Of a DNA stretch of 64,000 nt, positions 36,796-49,975 are shown in pieces. How positions within the stretch are numbered: the stretch's first letter is position 1; the number at the start of each line of letters is the position of its first letter. The notes below the pieces were generated by a model. It searched no databases. It was not told where the DNA came from and saw nothing but the letters and a program-made list of their open reading frames with translations. Source of the DNA: Diospyros lotus (lineage: Eukaryota > Streptophyta > Magnoliopsida > Ericales > Ebenaceae); the NCBI RefSeq assembly GCF_014633365.1, contig NC_068342.1, positions 3,086,622 to 3,150,621 on the forward strand, read 5' to 3'. A program made the translations under genes and the position numbers.

Positions 36796-39700
36796 TCAGA
36801 TTGAGACACTATTGGGAATTCCCCGGCCCGTGAGACCAACTCCACTGGTTGGAATTAGTAAAGTGTAAGGCATCTTGGCTGGTCCAACCCTGTTCCTCCA
36901 TTTCTCATCAATGTTCATCCTTATGATCCTGTCCTCAATTCCTGCTAGGTTCTCCCCAAACTCCCCAAAGGCTTTTACCGCTTCTTTGTCTGCTGTCCAT
37001 TCTGCAGTGTCTCTCTTTCCAAGGAAAACCTCATCCGAAGTGTGCCTTGACAAAATCTCCACCAGTGAAATGCCGAGAATGCTTAGCATCTGCGGGGTAA
37101 CTGTTTTCAGGAAAGCCTTTTCAGGGTCTGACTCAAGCTCATCGTATTCAGGAGTGCCTTGCTTGGGTATGAAGCGGCGGCTCATGGCTGGGCGGTTCGG
37201 GAGATAGCCTCCATAAGGGTATTGTCCAAAATTGAGTGCTGCATGGAGAGCAGAAGCCACCCATATGATAATGGTACATGTTTCCACTAGCTCTTTACGT
37301 GTCTGCATTTTAGGCCACCATGGCTCGTCTTTCTTGTCGGCATGACCCTTCTCCCGGAGCTCCTTCCACCAGGTTTGAAGTTCAGAATCTTCCAGTAATT
37401 TGTCATCTGTCGCGTAGTAGATTCTGCAGTAGTCCTCAACCCATGTTTTGATTGCCGACCAGATCTCCAACCCGTCAACAGCATAAGGGTAGTCCTCTAC
37501 TAGCAAGCGCACGCCATGTGGAGATTTCGAGTCCTCAACTGCCATTCCTCTGAACAGTACGAAAGGTAAATGCGGAATCAGTTATCATAATTGGGAAGAT
37601 TGTCATTGCTTTTTTTTCTTTAGACCAATTCCTAGCAGACGACAAATTTCATTCCGAGAATTCTGGATCACTGACTTACCTCTTGACAAGATCAGCAGGG
37701 AGCGCTTGCTCTGGAAAGGTCCAGTCTCTATAAGCAACGGCTGTCATTTCCATAGCATATTTTGATGGAAACAATGTTTTCTCAAGCAGCCCACCAGCAT
37801 TAATGAGAGTTTGCCGAGCAAGTGCATTTACGTGCATGGTGTCGCGGAAGTGAGGATGCAAAAGCTTATGTATTGGATGAAGCACACTTAGATTCCTATT
37901 TGTTGCAATGATGAATGGCTCAATGGATGCATGAGTATTTAACCTGTGACCAAAATCAAAGATATTCAGAGGAAGGGCAAACTAGAGCCCAGAATTTGCT
38001 TATGGAAACAAGCATTTCTGTGAAAGATTCATACCAGTGGCAAATAAGCTGATGATAGCCAGAGTCACTCACTGCAACATAAGCTTTAGCCAACTGCCAA
38101 ATGGTACCTTCAGCACCATGTTCTGCTGGTGTATATACTTCACTAACTTCTCCTGAATCATCTTCGACTGGGTTAGGCAGACTCAGTTCAATCGCCAGCG
38201 GCCTCAAGGTTCCATCACTTTTCAAGAATAGGAGTGTCCTTGTGGCATATAACTTTGTGGAAGTTTTGTTTATTCCCCTCAGATATGGCATCAGAACGTT
38301 ATGGTAATCTAATATGAACAGCTTGTTTTCCTTCAGAGCCTGTCCAAGAAAAATTCTGCAGGTTTGTTATGGTTTTCTACGAGATTATATTAGTTAATTG
38401 AGAAATCCATAAACTGTCGATTGAAGACTTTTGCATGCGAAGCAACCATTCAAACAAATACCTCATCTATAGTTAATCCTTCTAGGTTCTTCTCTATGTT
38501 CTCCTTGGTCTTTGTATTGCCCTCATTGTTATATGATTTTGGATTTAGCTTGCTACTAGGAGGAAACTCCTGCAAACAAAATATGTATTCATTTCTTTTC
38601 TTTGCCAATTTCTGGTTAAATAAGAGATTAGAAATGGATCTAGCAAAGAGATTCATGTAGTTTACTCGGAGACTATGGATGACCACAGGATTTAGTCCAG
38701 CCAACATCTCTCTTGCAAATTCTTCATCTGTCCTCCATGCATGCTTGTCCTCTGCTTCAGAAAAATCACAGTTAGAAAAAAAAGTTCCAAGCTTTGTCAT
38801 AGATAAGTTACAAAGTTAATCATTTTAGTGTTATGAACCTGGGGTGATATACACCATACCTTTGATTACAAGGGGGACTGGGAAACGAAAGGCTCGCTCA
38901 CCATCGGTTCTAAGTATTTCCTTGAGTGTCTGAGAAGGAATATTTTTCCTAATACTCTCAAGAAAAGGCCAATCAGGTAGCTTGATTCCTGCTTCGTAGA
39001 GGTCTAGTATATCTTCGAGTTTGTCAAATTCATTAGGGGCGCTGTCAATGATACTCTCAACCTCAGGGAGAAGGAACTGGAATAAAGATTTCAACCCATA
39101 AGCTAGGACATCCGAAAACTTCAAGTGACTAAATCGTTCATCTCTCGGGACATAAATGTTTAAGCTTTTAAGAAGTGGAATCCTGCTCTCATATCTAGGA
39201 TCTGTGAAGAAAATACCAAAAGGTTATCAGTTCATTAGCGCATGTCCTCTCAAGATGATAGACATAGATAGAGTAGCAACAAGATTCCAAGGTGATCTTT
39301 CATTTTGCATGCTTTTCAGATAGGTATCTGCTAAGCCCTCATTGTCTCATGTTATTAACAGTGATAATAGACTATTAGCACTAACTTACAAAATCCAAGA
39401 ACTGTGTGAAATGGACATGGATGTCTAACCTGCTTCTGCTGGTGGCCGGCCTGTTCTTCCCCTTCGAGGATAAGGATACTTGGTCGATCCTCCAAGAATT
39501 GGGCGAATGAGCTTTGGCCCTTTTTCTGGTTCACTCAAATCATTGTACAGATCATAGTCGTAGACACGATCCCATTCCTCGAGTTTTCCAGTTCCATTTC
39601 CTCTCAAGGTTTTCAATTCTTCTTCTCTGTAGTGACGTAGTGGACTGGGAGTTTTACTTGGAAGATATGTCTGCAGCAAAGGATTACCACTCGCTTATTT

Positions 39701-40514
39701 AGAACACAAATCACCTAGGTTAGACAAGTACTTTATGGACCCTTTTCTTGAAGATTTACTTCAATAAAAGGCTTATGGACTTCATCCTACAATTGCTAGA
39801 AGTTTCTTCCCACAGAATAAGGCAGTTCAAACAAGCCATCTTAAACCAATCTACAAATGTTTATTAGTACCTGATTAGTGAAGAACACCCTGTCTTTCTT
39901 GTAATACTGATGTGGGTAGACCCAAGAATTACAGATAAAGTGGATCCTGCCATGGCCAGGCACATCTTCCAGTGTAAGAGTCCTCAGGTAGAATTCATTG
40001 TGGTGAGAGTTCTTTATAATGAATGCCCCAGGAAGGCCAATCTCTTCTTCGTTCCATTCAAAAGTGATATTAAATGCTACATCTGCTGCTGTTAGAGGGT
40101 CAAACTTAGTAAACCAGTCTTCCAGGTACGCTGGCTTTCCAACTTTCCCTCTGTTACCATTCTCTGTAAAATCATCTCATCAACTTCATATCAGATTCAC
40201 AGTTCATCAGTTTCTAAATTTCAGAGTTAATATTTCACACATTGACAGGTCTCTATTTAGACCCAGAGAAGTGGGTAAAACCCCAGATGAACAAAGAGCT
40301 TACCCGGATCGCCATTGACGGCACTGACGAGTTGCAGGGAGACCTTGTTGCCACGAATCTCATCAAACCGATCGGCGGCTGAGGCTACGAGGTCACTGAA
40401 GTCTAACAAATTCTTCTTCATAAGCACAACACTTCCCTTTATCTTCTCCATCTCAGCTCCTTCGTGCTTGATCTTCTTTTTGCTGTTCTGGTCAGTGACA
40501 CTGATTGGATCCAT
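36796..40514 (-). CDS. LOX: Linoleate 9S-lipoxygenase-type enzyme, copy A
   Basis: Nine exons on the minus strand: 40514-40304, 40163-39871, 39670-39430, 39201-38860, 38751-38666, 38569-38462, 38339-38035, 37943-37680 and 37549-36796, giving 867 aa with phases closing. A PLAT/LH2 domain lies at about residues 25-165, then the lipoxygenase domain. The enzyme adds oxygen to linoleic or linolenic acid with a non-haem iron. All ligands are present: H528 and H533 (CHWLNTH), H719 and N723 ([11 protein letters not shown]) and the C-terminal I867. A578 (INAGG) is the residue associated with S products. No transit peptide is apparent, which fits cytosolic 9-LOX enzymes. The pair that helps set regiospecificity reads T585-L586, where typical 9-LOX have Thr-Val. 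It is paralogous to the gene at 45047-48897 in the same orientation. Confidence 0.94.
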
Positions 40515-40620
40515 TCTCGTCAGTGATGGCAGAATATGACTCTGCAGAATGATGTTGATGAAGAAGAGGAGGAGAATAGAGAGGTGGGTCAGGCTGGTGG
40601 GATTGGTGGCATAGCTGCTG

Positions 40621-40629
40621 CTATTTATA
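40621..40629 (-). promoter_or_regulatory. TATA box of LOX A
   Basis: The minus strand reads TATAAATAG about 107 bp upstream of the LOX A start codon. This is a good match to the plant TATA consensus at a suitable distance. Confidence 0.6.
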
Positions 40630-41164
40630 GGCAGAGATTTGGTGAGTAAGAAGCTTCACTCTCCTTCTTCACATAACAAAATTATTATTAAAATAATTTG
40701 CTAATGTTTGTATAGTTTTTATTATTGTAATAAATTATATAATGTTTTCTTCATAATTGTATGTGTCATATGAATAGAAAAGTGTCCTAATAGTCTCATT
40801 TAAATTTTAAAATTATTATTTAGGCACTCAAATTTAATTATACTCTATATTATCATCTTATAATATGTGTTATATAATATAAAATATTATTAAAAATATC
40901 ATGTTTAAATATCTAAATAATTTTTTTGTTTAGATTTATGGCATAATTTAATTAACCCTTTAATTAAAACGACACAGATATTATTTAATTGGGGATGAAT
41001 GTGTTGGCAAATCCATATTTGTGATGCAATTATTGCAGCCATCAATTTGTCCTTTTCTCCCTTTTTCTTTGCGCCCCCCTTTCTCACATGTTCTAATTTT
41101 AAAATTACACAAAATTTCTTTGTAAGGTTTTATTTCTATCCTTATCTTTTTAATGGCTTTTCAA

Positions 41165-41480
41165 ACTGAGGTATAAAAAGTTCAAGATAAAATTGAGAAG
41201 TATTTTAAGATTTTTATCAGACTATTTGTTAATTTTTTTAAAATATATTAAAAGATATATGAGTTATCTTTTTTTATTTGTAAGCTATAAAATAAATTTA
41301 TCTAGAGAAAAGAAAGATAAATTTGTCTGGAGAAAAGAAAGATAAATTTATCTAAAGAATTTTTTTTCAATGAGTGTTATAAGATAAATTTAACAAATAC
41401 AATGAAAATCACTTTTGTCTAAAATATTTTTTATATCTCATTTTTTTTAATTTATATCTTAGTTAATAAATATTATTTTA
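41165..41480. repeat. Dispersed MITE-like repeat, copy 1
   Basis: It shares an ordered series of segments with 56380-56710: ATAAAATTGAGAAG, a CTATTTGTTAA stretch, AGATAAATTTAACAAAT and a final TTAATAAATA/TTAACAAATA. Degenerate inverted ends are suggested by a TCAAGATA-like start and a TTGATTAACAA-like end, best seen in copy 2. An internal AGAAAAGAAAGATAAATTT unit is tandemly repeated near 41304-41347. Confidence 0.5.
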
Positions 41481-43696
41481 ATAAGTTGACAATTACAAAA
41501 ATGTCACTTAAAAACTTCACTTTTAATATTTAAAGTGACACTTATATATTAATGCATTATACTATATGTCATATGTCATGTTAATGGAAATATATAATAC
41601 ATGAATATGGAATATCATGAAAAGTGTCAAAAGTAAAGTATCTAAGTTGCATTTTCATAAAAGAAATATTATTCTAAGATATACCTCTTTAATAGGTATA
41701 ACTTGAAGTTGTAATTGTCATATTTAATTTTCTTGTTTTTGTTTTCCTAATTCATGATTTTCTTTATAAAAGAAAATGGTTAATATGTGATAATTACACT
41801 TTATTTTAAAAATATGTATTTATTGTATTTTGTTTTCAATTATAAAACGCTCCTTAATGGATGAATTGTTATAAAATATGATACATTTATTATCGATCAA
41901 TAAATATGTTTTATAGTTAAAATAAGAAAGTTATATTTATTGCATTTTAACCATTGCTCTAGAATAACGATTAATATTATTTAAAAATAAATAAATAAAT
42001 TTTAAATATGATATTGAGTATAAATTTATTTAAGATATATACTCTTCACAACAACAAGAGTAACGTATAATAAATGTATCTTATTTTTAAATAAAATACA
42101 TCTTATTTTTAGTTTTTAATAATTTTAAATTCATAAAATAACTTTTATATATTTTTATTTTCAACATGGATGGTCCAACTTCCGTCTAAGAATAGGCATG
42201 AAACCATCTTTTGACTGTGACTTCAGTCTTAATAAAATTAAATATAAAAAAGAAACTCTATACGTATAAATAATTATCATAAATAATCCTTAAATGTGAC
42301 AGGCTAATTCATAATAATTTTATCTAAAATAATTATTAGATCTTCTCGTATAACAAAAATTTATAATAGTTTAATACAAAATTAACAATAAAAATTTGTT
42401 CATTATTATGAACAATTATTGATTTTAAATGAAATTATTATAAATTTGTGTCGCATTAATTTGTGAGAATTATTTATGGGTATATCATCTCTCATGTAAA
42501 AGAACATATTATTAAATATAAAAAAATTAATTATTAGTCTAAGAATAATCTTATGCTCCACATGACTTGTTCATTCCACCAAATATTCTTCAATTTGCAG
42601 CACAAATCTGAAGTTATTCTCCAGCTTAGGATTTGTTTTAAGGGAAACAATTCTTCAATTTATTGTTTGATAGCTCAATTTGGATTGGGTTGGTGAGGCT
42701 GAGGTTGCAAAGCAATGAGTGAGTGGTCAGCCTTTTGTGGGTTGTTGCTTTCTAATTGAATTCAATTTTGATGACTAGTAACAGTCCCATTCCCACATCA
42801 ATGACAGAAAATTAAGGAAATGTTTTCTCTCTTAGACCAATCTCTCCATTCCATCAAATGAAAGAAAAGTAAACCGTTGAAGTCATTTTCATGATTATTG
42901 ATAGGGCTTGTTGAAACTGAAACACCCAAGAAGCTATGTATTTGGCTGGAAATGGTCAGGTCAGAAAGTAAAAAGTAAAAAATAAAAAGAATTAGTCATA
43001 CTCCTTTTAGAAATGACAAAAAGAAAGAAGTGATTATTGACATATTCATAAATTACATAAAATGATAACGAGTGACCATTATAAGATTTTAAAAAGATTG
43101 TGGTATGTTACAATTTTGAGATTTGAGTTAGAATTTACTTCTATTGTGAATTTTTGTTTCTCTTTCACTCATAAACAGAGACACAAATCCAAATTACATT
43201 GATTTTGGTTTTGTTTGAATGTAAAAATTAAATTGGAATGATGTGTTTTATTTAATTGGGATCATAAATGTGAATGGGAGTGTACTTTATTGATAATAGA
43301 TGAGAAATAAGAGAGACACCACTTTGAAATTATTTGAAAAGGAGGGCAGGCTTTACTTGACCATACTTGGCCATACATAGAGCAAGTCAATTTCAATATT
43401 TGCACTGTAATCAAATTCCAATTCCAAGTCCAAGCATAACCCAATTCCCTTGGTTTGGAAAGTGCATTCAACATTCATATATGGTGATTCTTTTTCTTGG
43501 AAGTTTATTAATGATGCTTCTATGCATATATGTGGTAGCATTTTGCTAGAGGTGGATTGATTGGGTGAAAAGTGAAATGATAAAAGTGTTGGGGATCAAT
43601 TGTATCTAACACATATTACATATATATATTTTATCTTTCTAGGTAATGGCATGGGAATATGATGCTTAAATGCTCACTTTCCTGTCCTTAGCATGT

Positions 43697-44410
43697 AGGG
43701 TTCAATCAATCTTTTAAATCCCACTTTTATCACTTTATTTTGTCAGCGCACACATCTTGACAGTGCCAGGGAAGTCCCTTTGATAAGTTTTGTAGGATTT
43801 GGAATCCAGAATTCTTTTGAGGATTCGTTGGGGGAGATTTTGCACTGTCAGGATTTAAGAAAATAAAAGTATGCATTTGTCAATTGTTACAGCTTTTGAT
43901 ACCACTGTGAGAGTTTAGGATTTAAGATTTAAGGAAATAAAGTTACGTATGTACTAACAACTATAACTTTTAACATGGTAGTAAGCGTTTAATATTGAAG
44001 TTATAGGGTTTAATCAATCTTTTAAATGCCAATAGAACTCACCCTCAAAAATTAGTTGTCAAGGGAAAGGTGTCTAAGAAGTTATAAATCCTACATCAAG
44101 AGCTTAAACTTTCGATGTGGGACAAGTATCATGTCTTACAATGGACCATAACATACCACCATACTTCGCAGTTTGATGTCCACGATAGCAAATTGTACAC
44201 TAGTCATGGCTAGTCCCGAACGAACACTGTAATGTCGGCGTCACCTCCGTTGCTATGTGATTGCAACTAAGAGACACGGGACCGACTTTGATACCACTAT
44301 TACACTTCTTGAGTAGAACTCATCCTCAAAATCTAATTATCAAAGGGAGGGCGCGCAAGAGTGGTATCAACACATCTTAAGAGTGCCATAGAAGCCCTTT
44401 GACAAGTTTT
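43697..44410. repeat. Local direct duplication with nested insertion
   Basis: A segment at 43697-43795 (GGGTTCAATCAATCTTTTAA through CCCTTTGATAAGTTTT) recurs in two pieces at 44005-44031 and 44371-44410. The pieces are split by a block at 44032-44370. The inner block has direct-repeat ends (GAACTCACCCTCAAAAATTA at about 44036 and GAACTCATCCTCAAAATCTA at about 44306). A further unit of about 75 bp beginning GGATTTAAG is tandemly repeated at about 43853-43993. Confidence 0.6.
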
Positions 44411-45046
44411 TATTTTTACTATTTTAAAATAAAAAATAACATTTGTTTACTCATTTTTATTTTTAAAAATGCTCAAAATTTTAAAAACAAGAAAAATACT
44501 TTTGTACAATTTTTATTTTGTCTTCATTTTCTTCCCTCACCATCAAAGTTTTCATTTTCTTGGCATGCATCTCTTTCTGGCTTTCAATAAACGTAACTTG
44601 CAATTTTTTTTTTTCTATAAGTAAGAATTCATTAAAAAAAAAAATCTCCAAATGTCTACAAGTTTATATAGACCATACCCCGAACATCACAAAGAAAAAA
44701 CTGAATAAAAAGCGAAACATCTAAATTTAAACTACTACTTAATACCTTCCTCTCAACATAATGAATATATAAAACATGCCGAAGGAAGTCTTCAATAAAG
44801 CCACACTTTTGTAAAACTCGTGCAACAGAGATTCTTCAACTAGTTAACATCTAATTGAAGCCATTGCTTGATGAATAAATCCTTTGGTGAATATTATTAT
44901 TATTATTATTATTACACAGGGAGAAATCAGTGATACACAGCCTTATTTTTGAAATATTACATATGGGTATAGAATCAATAAAATCAACATTAATCAAAAC
45001 AAATGGTTTTTTTGAAACTGAGATCTATGAATACCAATGAACAGGT
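44411..45046. other. AT-rich 3' flank of LOX B
   Basis: Low-complexity AT-rich sequence with an (ATT)n run at about 44889-44913. No gene is seen. The part nearest 45046 is probably the LOX B 3' untranslated region. Confidence 0.5.
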
Positions 45047-48000
45047 TTAGATTGAAACACTGTTGGGAATACCTTTGCCTGTGATTCCACCTTCACTGGT
45101 AGGGAAGAGCAGTGTGTATGGCACCTTGACAGGCCCAACCCTGTTCTTCAATTTCTCATCATTGTTCATGTCAATGATGCTTTCCTCAATTTCACCCAAC
45201 TTCTTTCCAAACCTCTGGAAGGCCTCCAATGGCTCTGAATCAGTTGTCCACTCAGCAGTGTCCCTCTGGCCAAGATAAACCTCATCGGTGGAATGTGCTG
45301 ACAAAACCTCTAACAAGGAAATGCCGAGAAGAGTTTGCAGCTGGGCTGTTATTGTTTTCAGGAAAGCCTTTTCGGGGTACAATTTAAGCTCCTCGTACTC
45401 GGGGCTGCCTAGCTCAGGAATGAACCTGCGGCTGATGGTGGGGCGGTTTGGGAGGTAGCCTGCATAAGGGTACTGCCCGAAATTGACTGCAGCATGAAGA
45501 GCAGATGCCACCCATATGATGGTGGTGCAGCTGTCGATTAGCTCTTTTCGTGTCTGCATTTTAGGCCACCAGGGCTCGTCTTTCTTGTCGCCATGGCCGA
45601 CCTCTCTCAGCTCGTTCCACCAGCATTGAAGCTCAGAGTCGTCCTGAACCATGTTGTCATTCTTGTAGTAGAAGTTGCAGTATTCGTCAACCCATGTGTC
45701 AATTGCTGACCAGATTTTCAGTCCATCCACTGCATAAGGGTAGTCTTCTATGACTAGCCGGAGGCCATGTTGAGCATTAGCATCCTTCACTGCCATTCCT
45801 CTGGATGACAAGGCAAAAGATGTATATATATGGTGTTATTCTTCGGATGCTTATGTGTCAAGGATTGATTAAGCTATAAGTTTCTTGATGCTGGGGAAAT
45901 AATGATTTTTACCTCTTGAGGAGATCAGCAGGAAGAGCTTGATCAGGAAGAGCCCAGTTCTTGTAGATTACGGCTGACATTTCCATAGCGTACTTCGCTG
46001 GAAAAACTGTTCTCTCAAGAATTCCACCGGCATTGATGAGGGTTTGCCTGGCAAAAGCATTGATATTCATCGTGTCGCGGAAATGGGGATGCAAAAGCTT
46101 GTGTATTGGGTGAAGCACACTGAGCTGCCTATTGGTTGCAATCACAAATGGCTCGATAACTGCATGAGTACGCAACCTGGAACCAAAACAGGAGGCGTCC
46201 AGATAAGTAGCTAGACTTAAGTGAGAGATCATATTGCAAATTCTACATTACTAATAAGCTGGATTAACAAGTTTAAGGAATCCTACCAGTGGCTGATAAG
46301 CTGATGGAAGCCAGAGTCGTTTACCGCAGCATACGCTTTAGCCAACTGCCAAATTGAGCCTTCAATTCCATGTTCAGCCGGGGTGTACACTTTGTTTATG
46401 GCACCGAACCGGTCTCCCTGTGGATGTGGCAAGCTTAATTCTATGGCCAGAGGTTTCAGGGTCCCATCCTTTTGCAGGAAAAGGAGAGTCCTCGTGGCAT
46501 AAGTCTTGGTGGATGTCGAGTTAATCCGCCTCAGGTAAGGCATGAAAGCATCATGGTGATCTAATATGAAAAGCCTGCTGCTTTCAATTGCCTGTGCAGA
46601 AAACACGTACTTGTCAATTACATTTGCTCTCATTGAGCTGAATGCAAGAGATGTTAATTGACATAGATATAAATTATATGTCACCTCTTCTACTGTCAAG
46701 CCATCTAGGTTATTTTTTATATGGTCTCTAGTTATTGAACTACTTTGATTCCCATAGGCCTCAGGATCCAGGCTGCTTGCTGGAGGGAACTCCTGCATGC
46801 AAGTGAAACAATTCATTTAGCACTGCAAATGAAAGATCAAATCAAACCATAATGCATGAAGTAAGCTCCATCATTTTACTTTTAGGCAACGGATTACAAG
46901 AGGGTTGAGTCCAGCCAGCATTTCTCTTGCAAATTCTTCATCTGTCCTCCATGCACTCTTGTCCTCTGCTCCAAAACCATGACAATGGAGGCCCAATTAG
47001 ACAGAAAATCAAAATGGGTGATCAAGAAAAAGCATCAAACTGATGGTATATCACAAACTCCTAGAAATTTTTTAGTTCATTTTGGTTCTCCTGTTAATGA
47101 TGATACATATAATATCCGTGAAATAACCTCTGCTTGGCATTTTTACGAATACCTCTGATCACTTGCGGCATTGGGAAACTGAAGTACCCCTCACCATCGG
47201 TGTGAAGAAGTTGTTTGAGCAATTCAGAGGGAATGTTCTTCCTGATACTGTCGAGCAAAGGGCCCTCAGGCAGCTTGATTCCTCCTTCGTAAATCTTGAG
47301 CGTATCTTGGATAGAATCGAACTCATTTGGGGTGATGTCGCAGAGAGCTTCAAACTCAGGAACAAGAAACTGAGCTAAGGATTTCAGGGCATAAGCCAAG
47401 AAATCCGACATCTTCAAATGCCCAAAGCGCTCATCTCTCGGCACATATATGTTCAAGCTCATCAGCAGCGGCAGCCTGCTCTCCGATTCTGGATCTGCCA
47501 TAAGTTAGCAATGCACATCAAAATTAAGGTTTTACTTCGGAGGTAACGTTATGAGCTTGTTTAAAGAAAGGTAAATCGGCAACCTGATTCGGTCAACCGC
47601 CGGCCGGTTCTTCCTCGACGGGGATAAGGGAACTCGTCGGAACCTCCAAGAACAGGGCGGGCGTAATCGGAGCCCTTGTCGGGATCGCCTAAATCATTGT
47701 AGTAAGCATAGTCGTAAACCCTATCCCATTCCTCGAGCTGTCCGCTTCCATCTCCTCTCAAGCTCAAGAGCTCTTCTTCTCTATACGGAATCAGTGGCGC
47801 CGGCGTTTCAAGCGGAAGATACGTCTGTACATTGACCATCATCATCACATTAGCTGCTTGCTTCCTTCAGCACCAACACGATCAAAATCACAGAATTAGC
47901 GTTAACCACTCACCTGATTGGCGAAGAAAACGCGATCCTTTTTGTAGCGGTGAGCGGGATAAACCCAGGAGTTGCAGACGAAGTGAAGGCGGCCATGGCC

Positions 48001-48897
48001 GGGAACATCGTGGAGAGTGAGAGTCTTGAGGTAGAACTCAGTGTGGTGAAGATTGCGGATGAGGAAAGCCCCTGGAAGCCCAACTTCATCTTCCCAATCG
48101 AAGGCGACATCGAAAGCTGAATCTCCATGGCCTGGCAAGGTTATCGTGGTGATCCAGTCTTCCAAGCAAGCTGCCTTCCCAAGCTTCCCTCTCAACCCTT
48201 TCCCTGTGCAGCAACCAAATCAAACGCCATTCATTCCCAAGTGATCTATATTAATGCAGGACATAGAAGCTGAAATCTTTTTTCGCTCAGCCAACGGATT
48301 TCAATCGTCTCACAAACATAAACACAAATTGCTTCTACGATCAGTCGAAAGAGAATTGCTTTTTGGTGTTTCTTGAAGGTGAAATGTTTTAGAAATGCCG
48401 GACACCGTTTCAGATCTTCAAGCAAGATTATTGGGATTAATTGAACTTTTTGGATAACTCCTCATCATGAGCGCCGTCACTTACATACCCCAGAGTACGG
48501 TGAAAGAGTTAAATCCGGAACCTGGTGCCTTGATTTTGATCCGCAAGGGATTAATTGAATTCGGTTTAGTCGTTAGTTGTCTTGGCAAGAATAGAAAAAT
48601 TAGGATTTAATTAATAAAGCAATATGAAGCTGATGAGATGAATGGTACGTAAATAATATATATATATATATATAGCGGACCTGCAGCAGGAGGGTCGCCA
48701 TTGACGGCACTGATGAGTTGCAGAGAGACCTTCTGGCCAAGCAGCTCATGAACATTATCCATAATGGAGCCACTGAAGAAATCCAGCTCACTCTTCCTCG
48801 TTAGCACCACTCTTCCCTTTATCTTCTTCTCTTCTCCATTCCCATTCCCATCATCATGCTTCCCTGTCACAGCCTCCACAAACTTGCGCAGCAGCAT
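45047..48897 (-). CDS. LOX: Linoleate 9S-lipoxygenase-type enzyme, copy B
   Basis: Nine exons on the minus strand: 48897-48681, 48203-47914, 47824-47584, 47494-47153, 46965-46880, 46792-46685, 46591-46287, 46176-45913 and 45800-45047, giving 868 aa with phases closing. Exons 3 to 9 have exactly the lengths of copy A; only exons 1 and 2 differ. The start ATG follows seven AAG codons and an in-frame TAG upstream fixes it. A PLAT domain is followed by the lipoxygenase domain. Iron ligands are H529, H534, H720, N724 and the C-terminal I868. The regiospecificity pair is T586-V587, as in known 9-LOX enzymes. No transit peptide is apparent, so a cytosolic location is expected. It likely makes 9-hydroperoxides used in defence oxylipin synthesis; substrate preference is inferred from the family. 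Confidence 0.95.
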
Positions 48898-49345
48898 CTT
48901 CTTCTTCTTCTTCTTCTTCTGCAGAAAACCCTAGCTAGATCAAAGTTTAACAATCAAGCAAATAATCTAAGAACCCAGGAAAGGAGCCAATGAACAAATT
49001 AATAAGAAGAATAAAAGTACTAGCTTGCTACGTATGAGAATGAGGGACCATACCTATATCTCTCTCTATATATATATATATATTGGCATGGCCGCCAATG
49101 CAAAGAAACTTTCAAGACGTGTGTTCCCCTTTAATTTGTCAAAATATGATAAGACAATCCGTCGCATCCTTTACCAAACACATTTTCGTTCCACGAAAGA
49201 CAATTAAATACGCGGCATGCATTGGTGGGCCCAGGTCAAATGTTATCATGTTATTTAACATTTTTAGTTTGGTTTAAGATAAAGAACAGTTGTATGTATC
49301 AAACATGGGGTACGGACTTGAAGTTCTTTTACTAATATTATTACT
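48898..49345 (-). promoter_or_regulatory. LOX B upstream region
   Basis: Directly upstream of the LOX B start the minus strand has (AAG)n, then further out a (TA)n tract at about 49067-49082 that could serve as a TATA region. No sharper element is visible. Confidence 0.4.
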
Positions 49346-49690
49346 AAGTCCAATGTTGTTTATCCAACGTGACTTGAAGTTATTTTTTTCTCAATAATCA
49401 TCATTCAGCATTAGTAGTGTGCCTTTCTTTCGTAAGAGAGCACATATGATATGATATATAATAATATAATAATAATAATATATAAGGTGCCATCTCAAAA
49501 TTGAATTGTTCCATCGCATCCGTCAAATTTGATGGTCCATAGGAAAAGAGTATCGAAAAGTGATCAACTCTTGCCTCTGGCATAGTTCGATCCGTTTGAA
49601 TCAATAATATGTCACTATTAATTTAGTGAGTTAGAAGTTCGATTTTAATGGAAGAATATTTTATATTAAGGTTAATTTATTTTGCTACTT
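49346..49690. repeat. Direct duplication, copy 1 (empty site)
   Basis: This segment is repeated 630 bp further on at 49976-50460. Shared landmarks are TATCCAACGTGACTTGAAGT, TAGTGTGCCTTTCTTTC, CATCTCAAAATTGAATTGTT and a CAAATTTGAT...AAGAGTATCG stretch. At the position where copy 2 carries a MITE, this copy reads TTGTTCCATCGCATC without interruption. Confidence 0.7.
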
Positions 49691-49975
49691 TTGAAGACTA
49701 CCAACTTAAGGATACGTGTGTTAGTACGCAATCACCAAGTATCTATCTTAGGAAACGTCACATGTCTTCTAGATCTTCCATCTCAAATTTTAATTGGATG
49801 AGAGAGATTTCGGTTAACTGAGATCCTCTATAACATTCTATTTCGAATGTTATCTTATCTTTTTGAATTAAACTTTACGCTATTTATAAATAGAGGTCAA
49901 TTTCTACAAGTATGAACATCTAATTATTGAGTGACTTTTCATTTTGAGTATATTTTTTTACTGACTTGAGCGCTG

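Larger units (their letters stand above)
40515..43696. other. AT-rich spacer upstream of LOX A
   Basis: The first 150 bp hold the LOX A promoter. Beyond that the sequence is strongly AT-rich with no coding signal. It includes one copy of a dispersed repeat (41165-41480). Short frames at 40905-41087 and 43262-43549 show no motif. Confidence 0.55.

Noticed and set aside
44032..44370. Interpretation as a protein-coding gene or tRNA cluster
   Set aside because: No sustained open frame; the block has direct-repeat ends and reads like a repetitive element.
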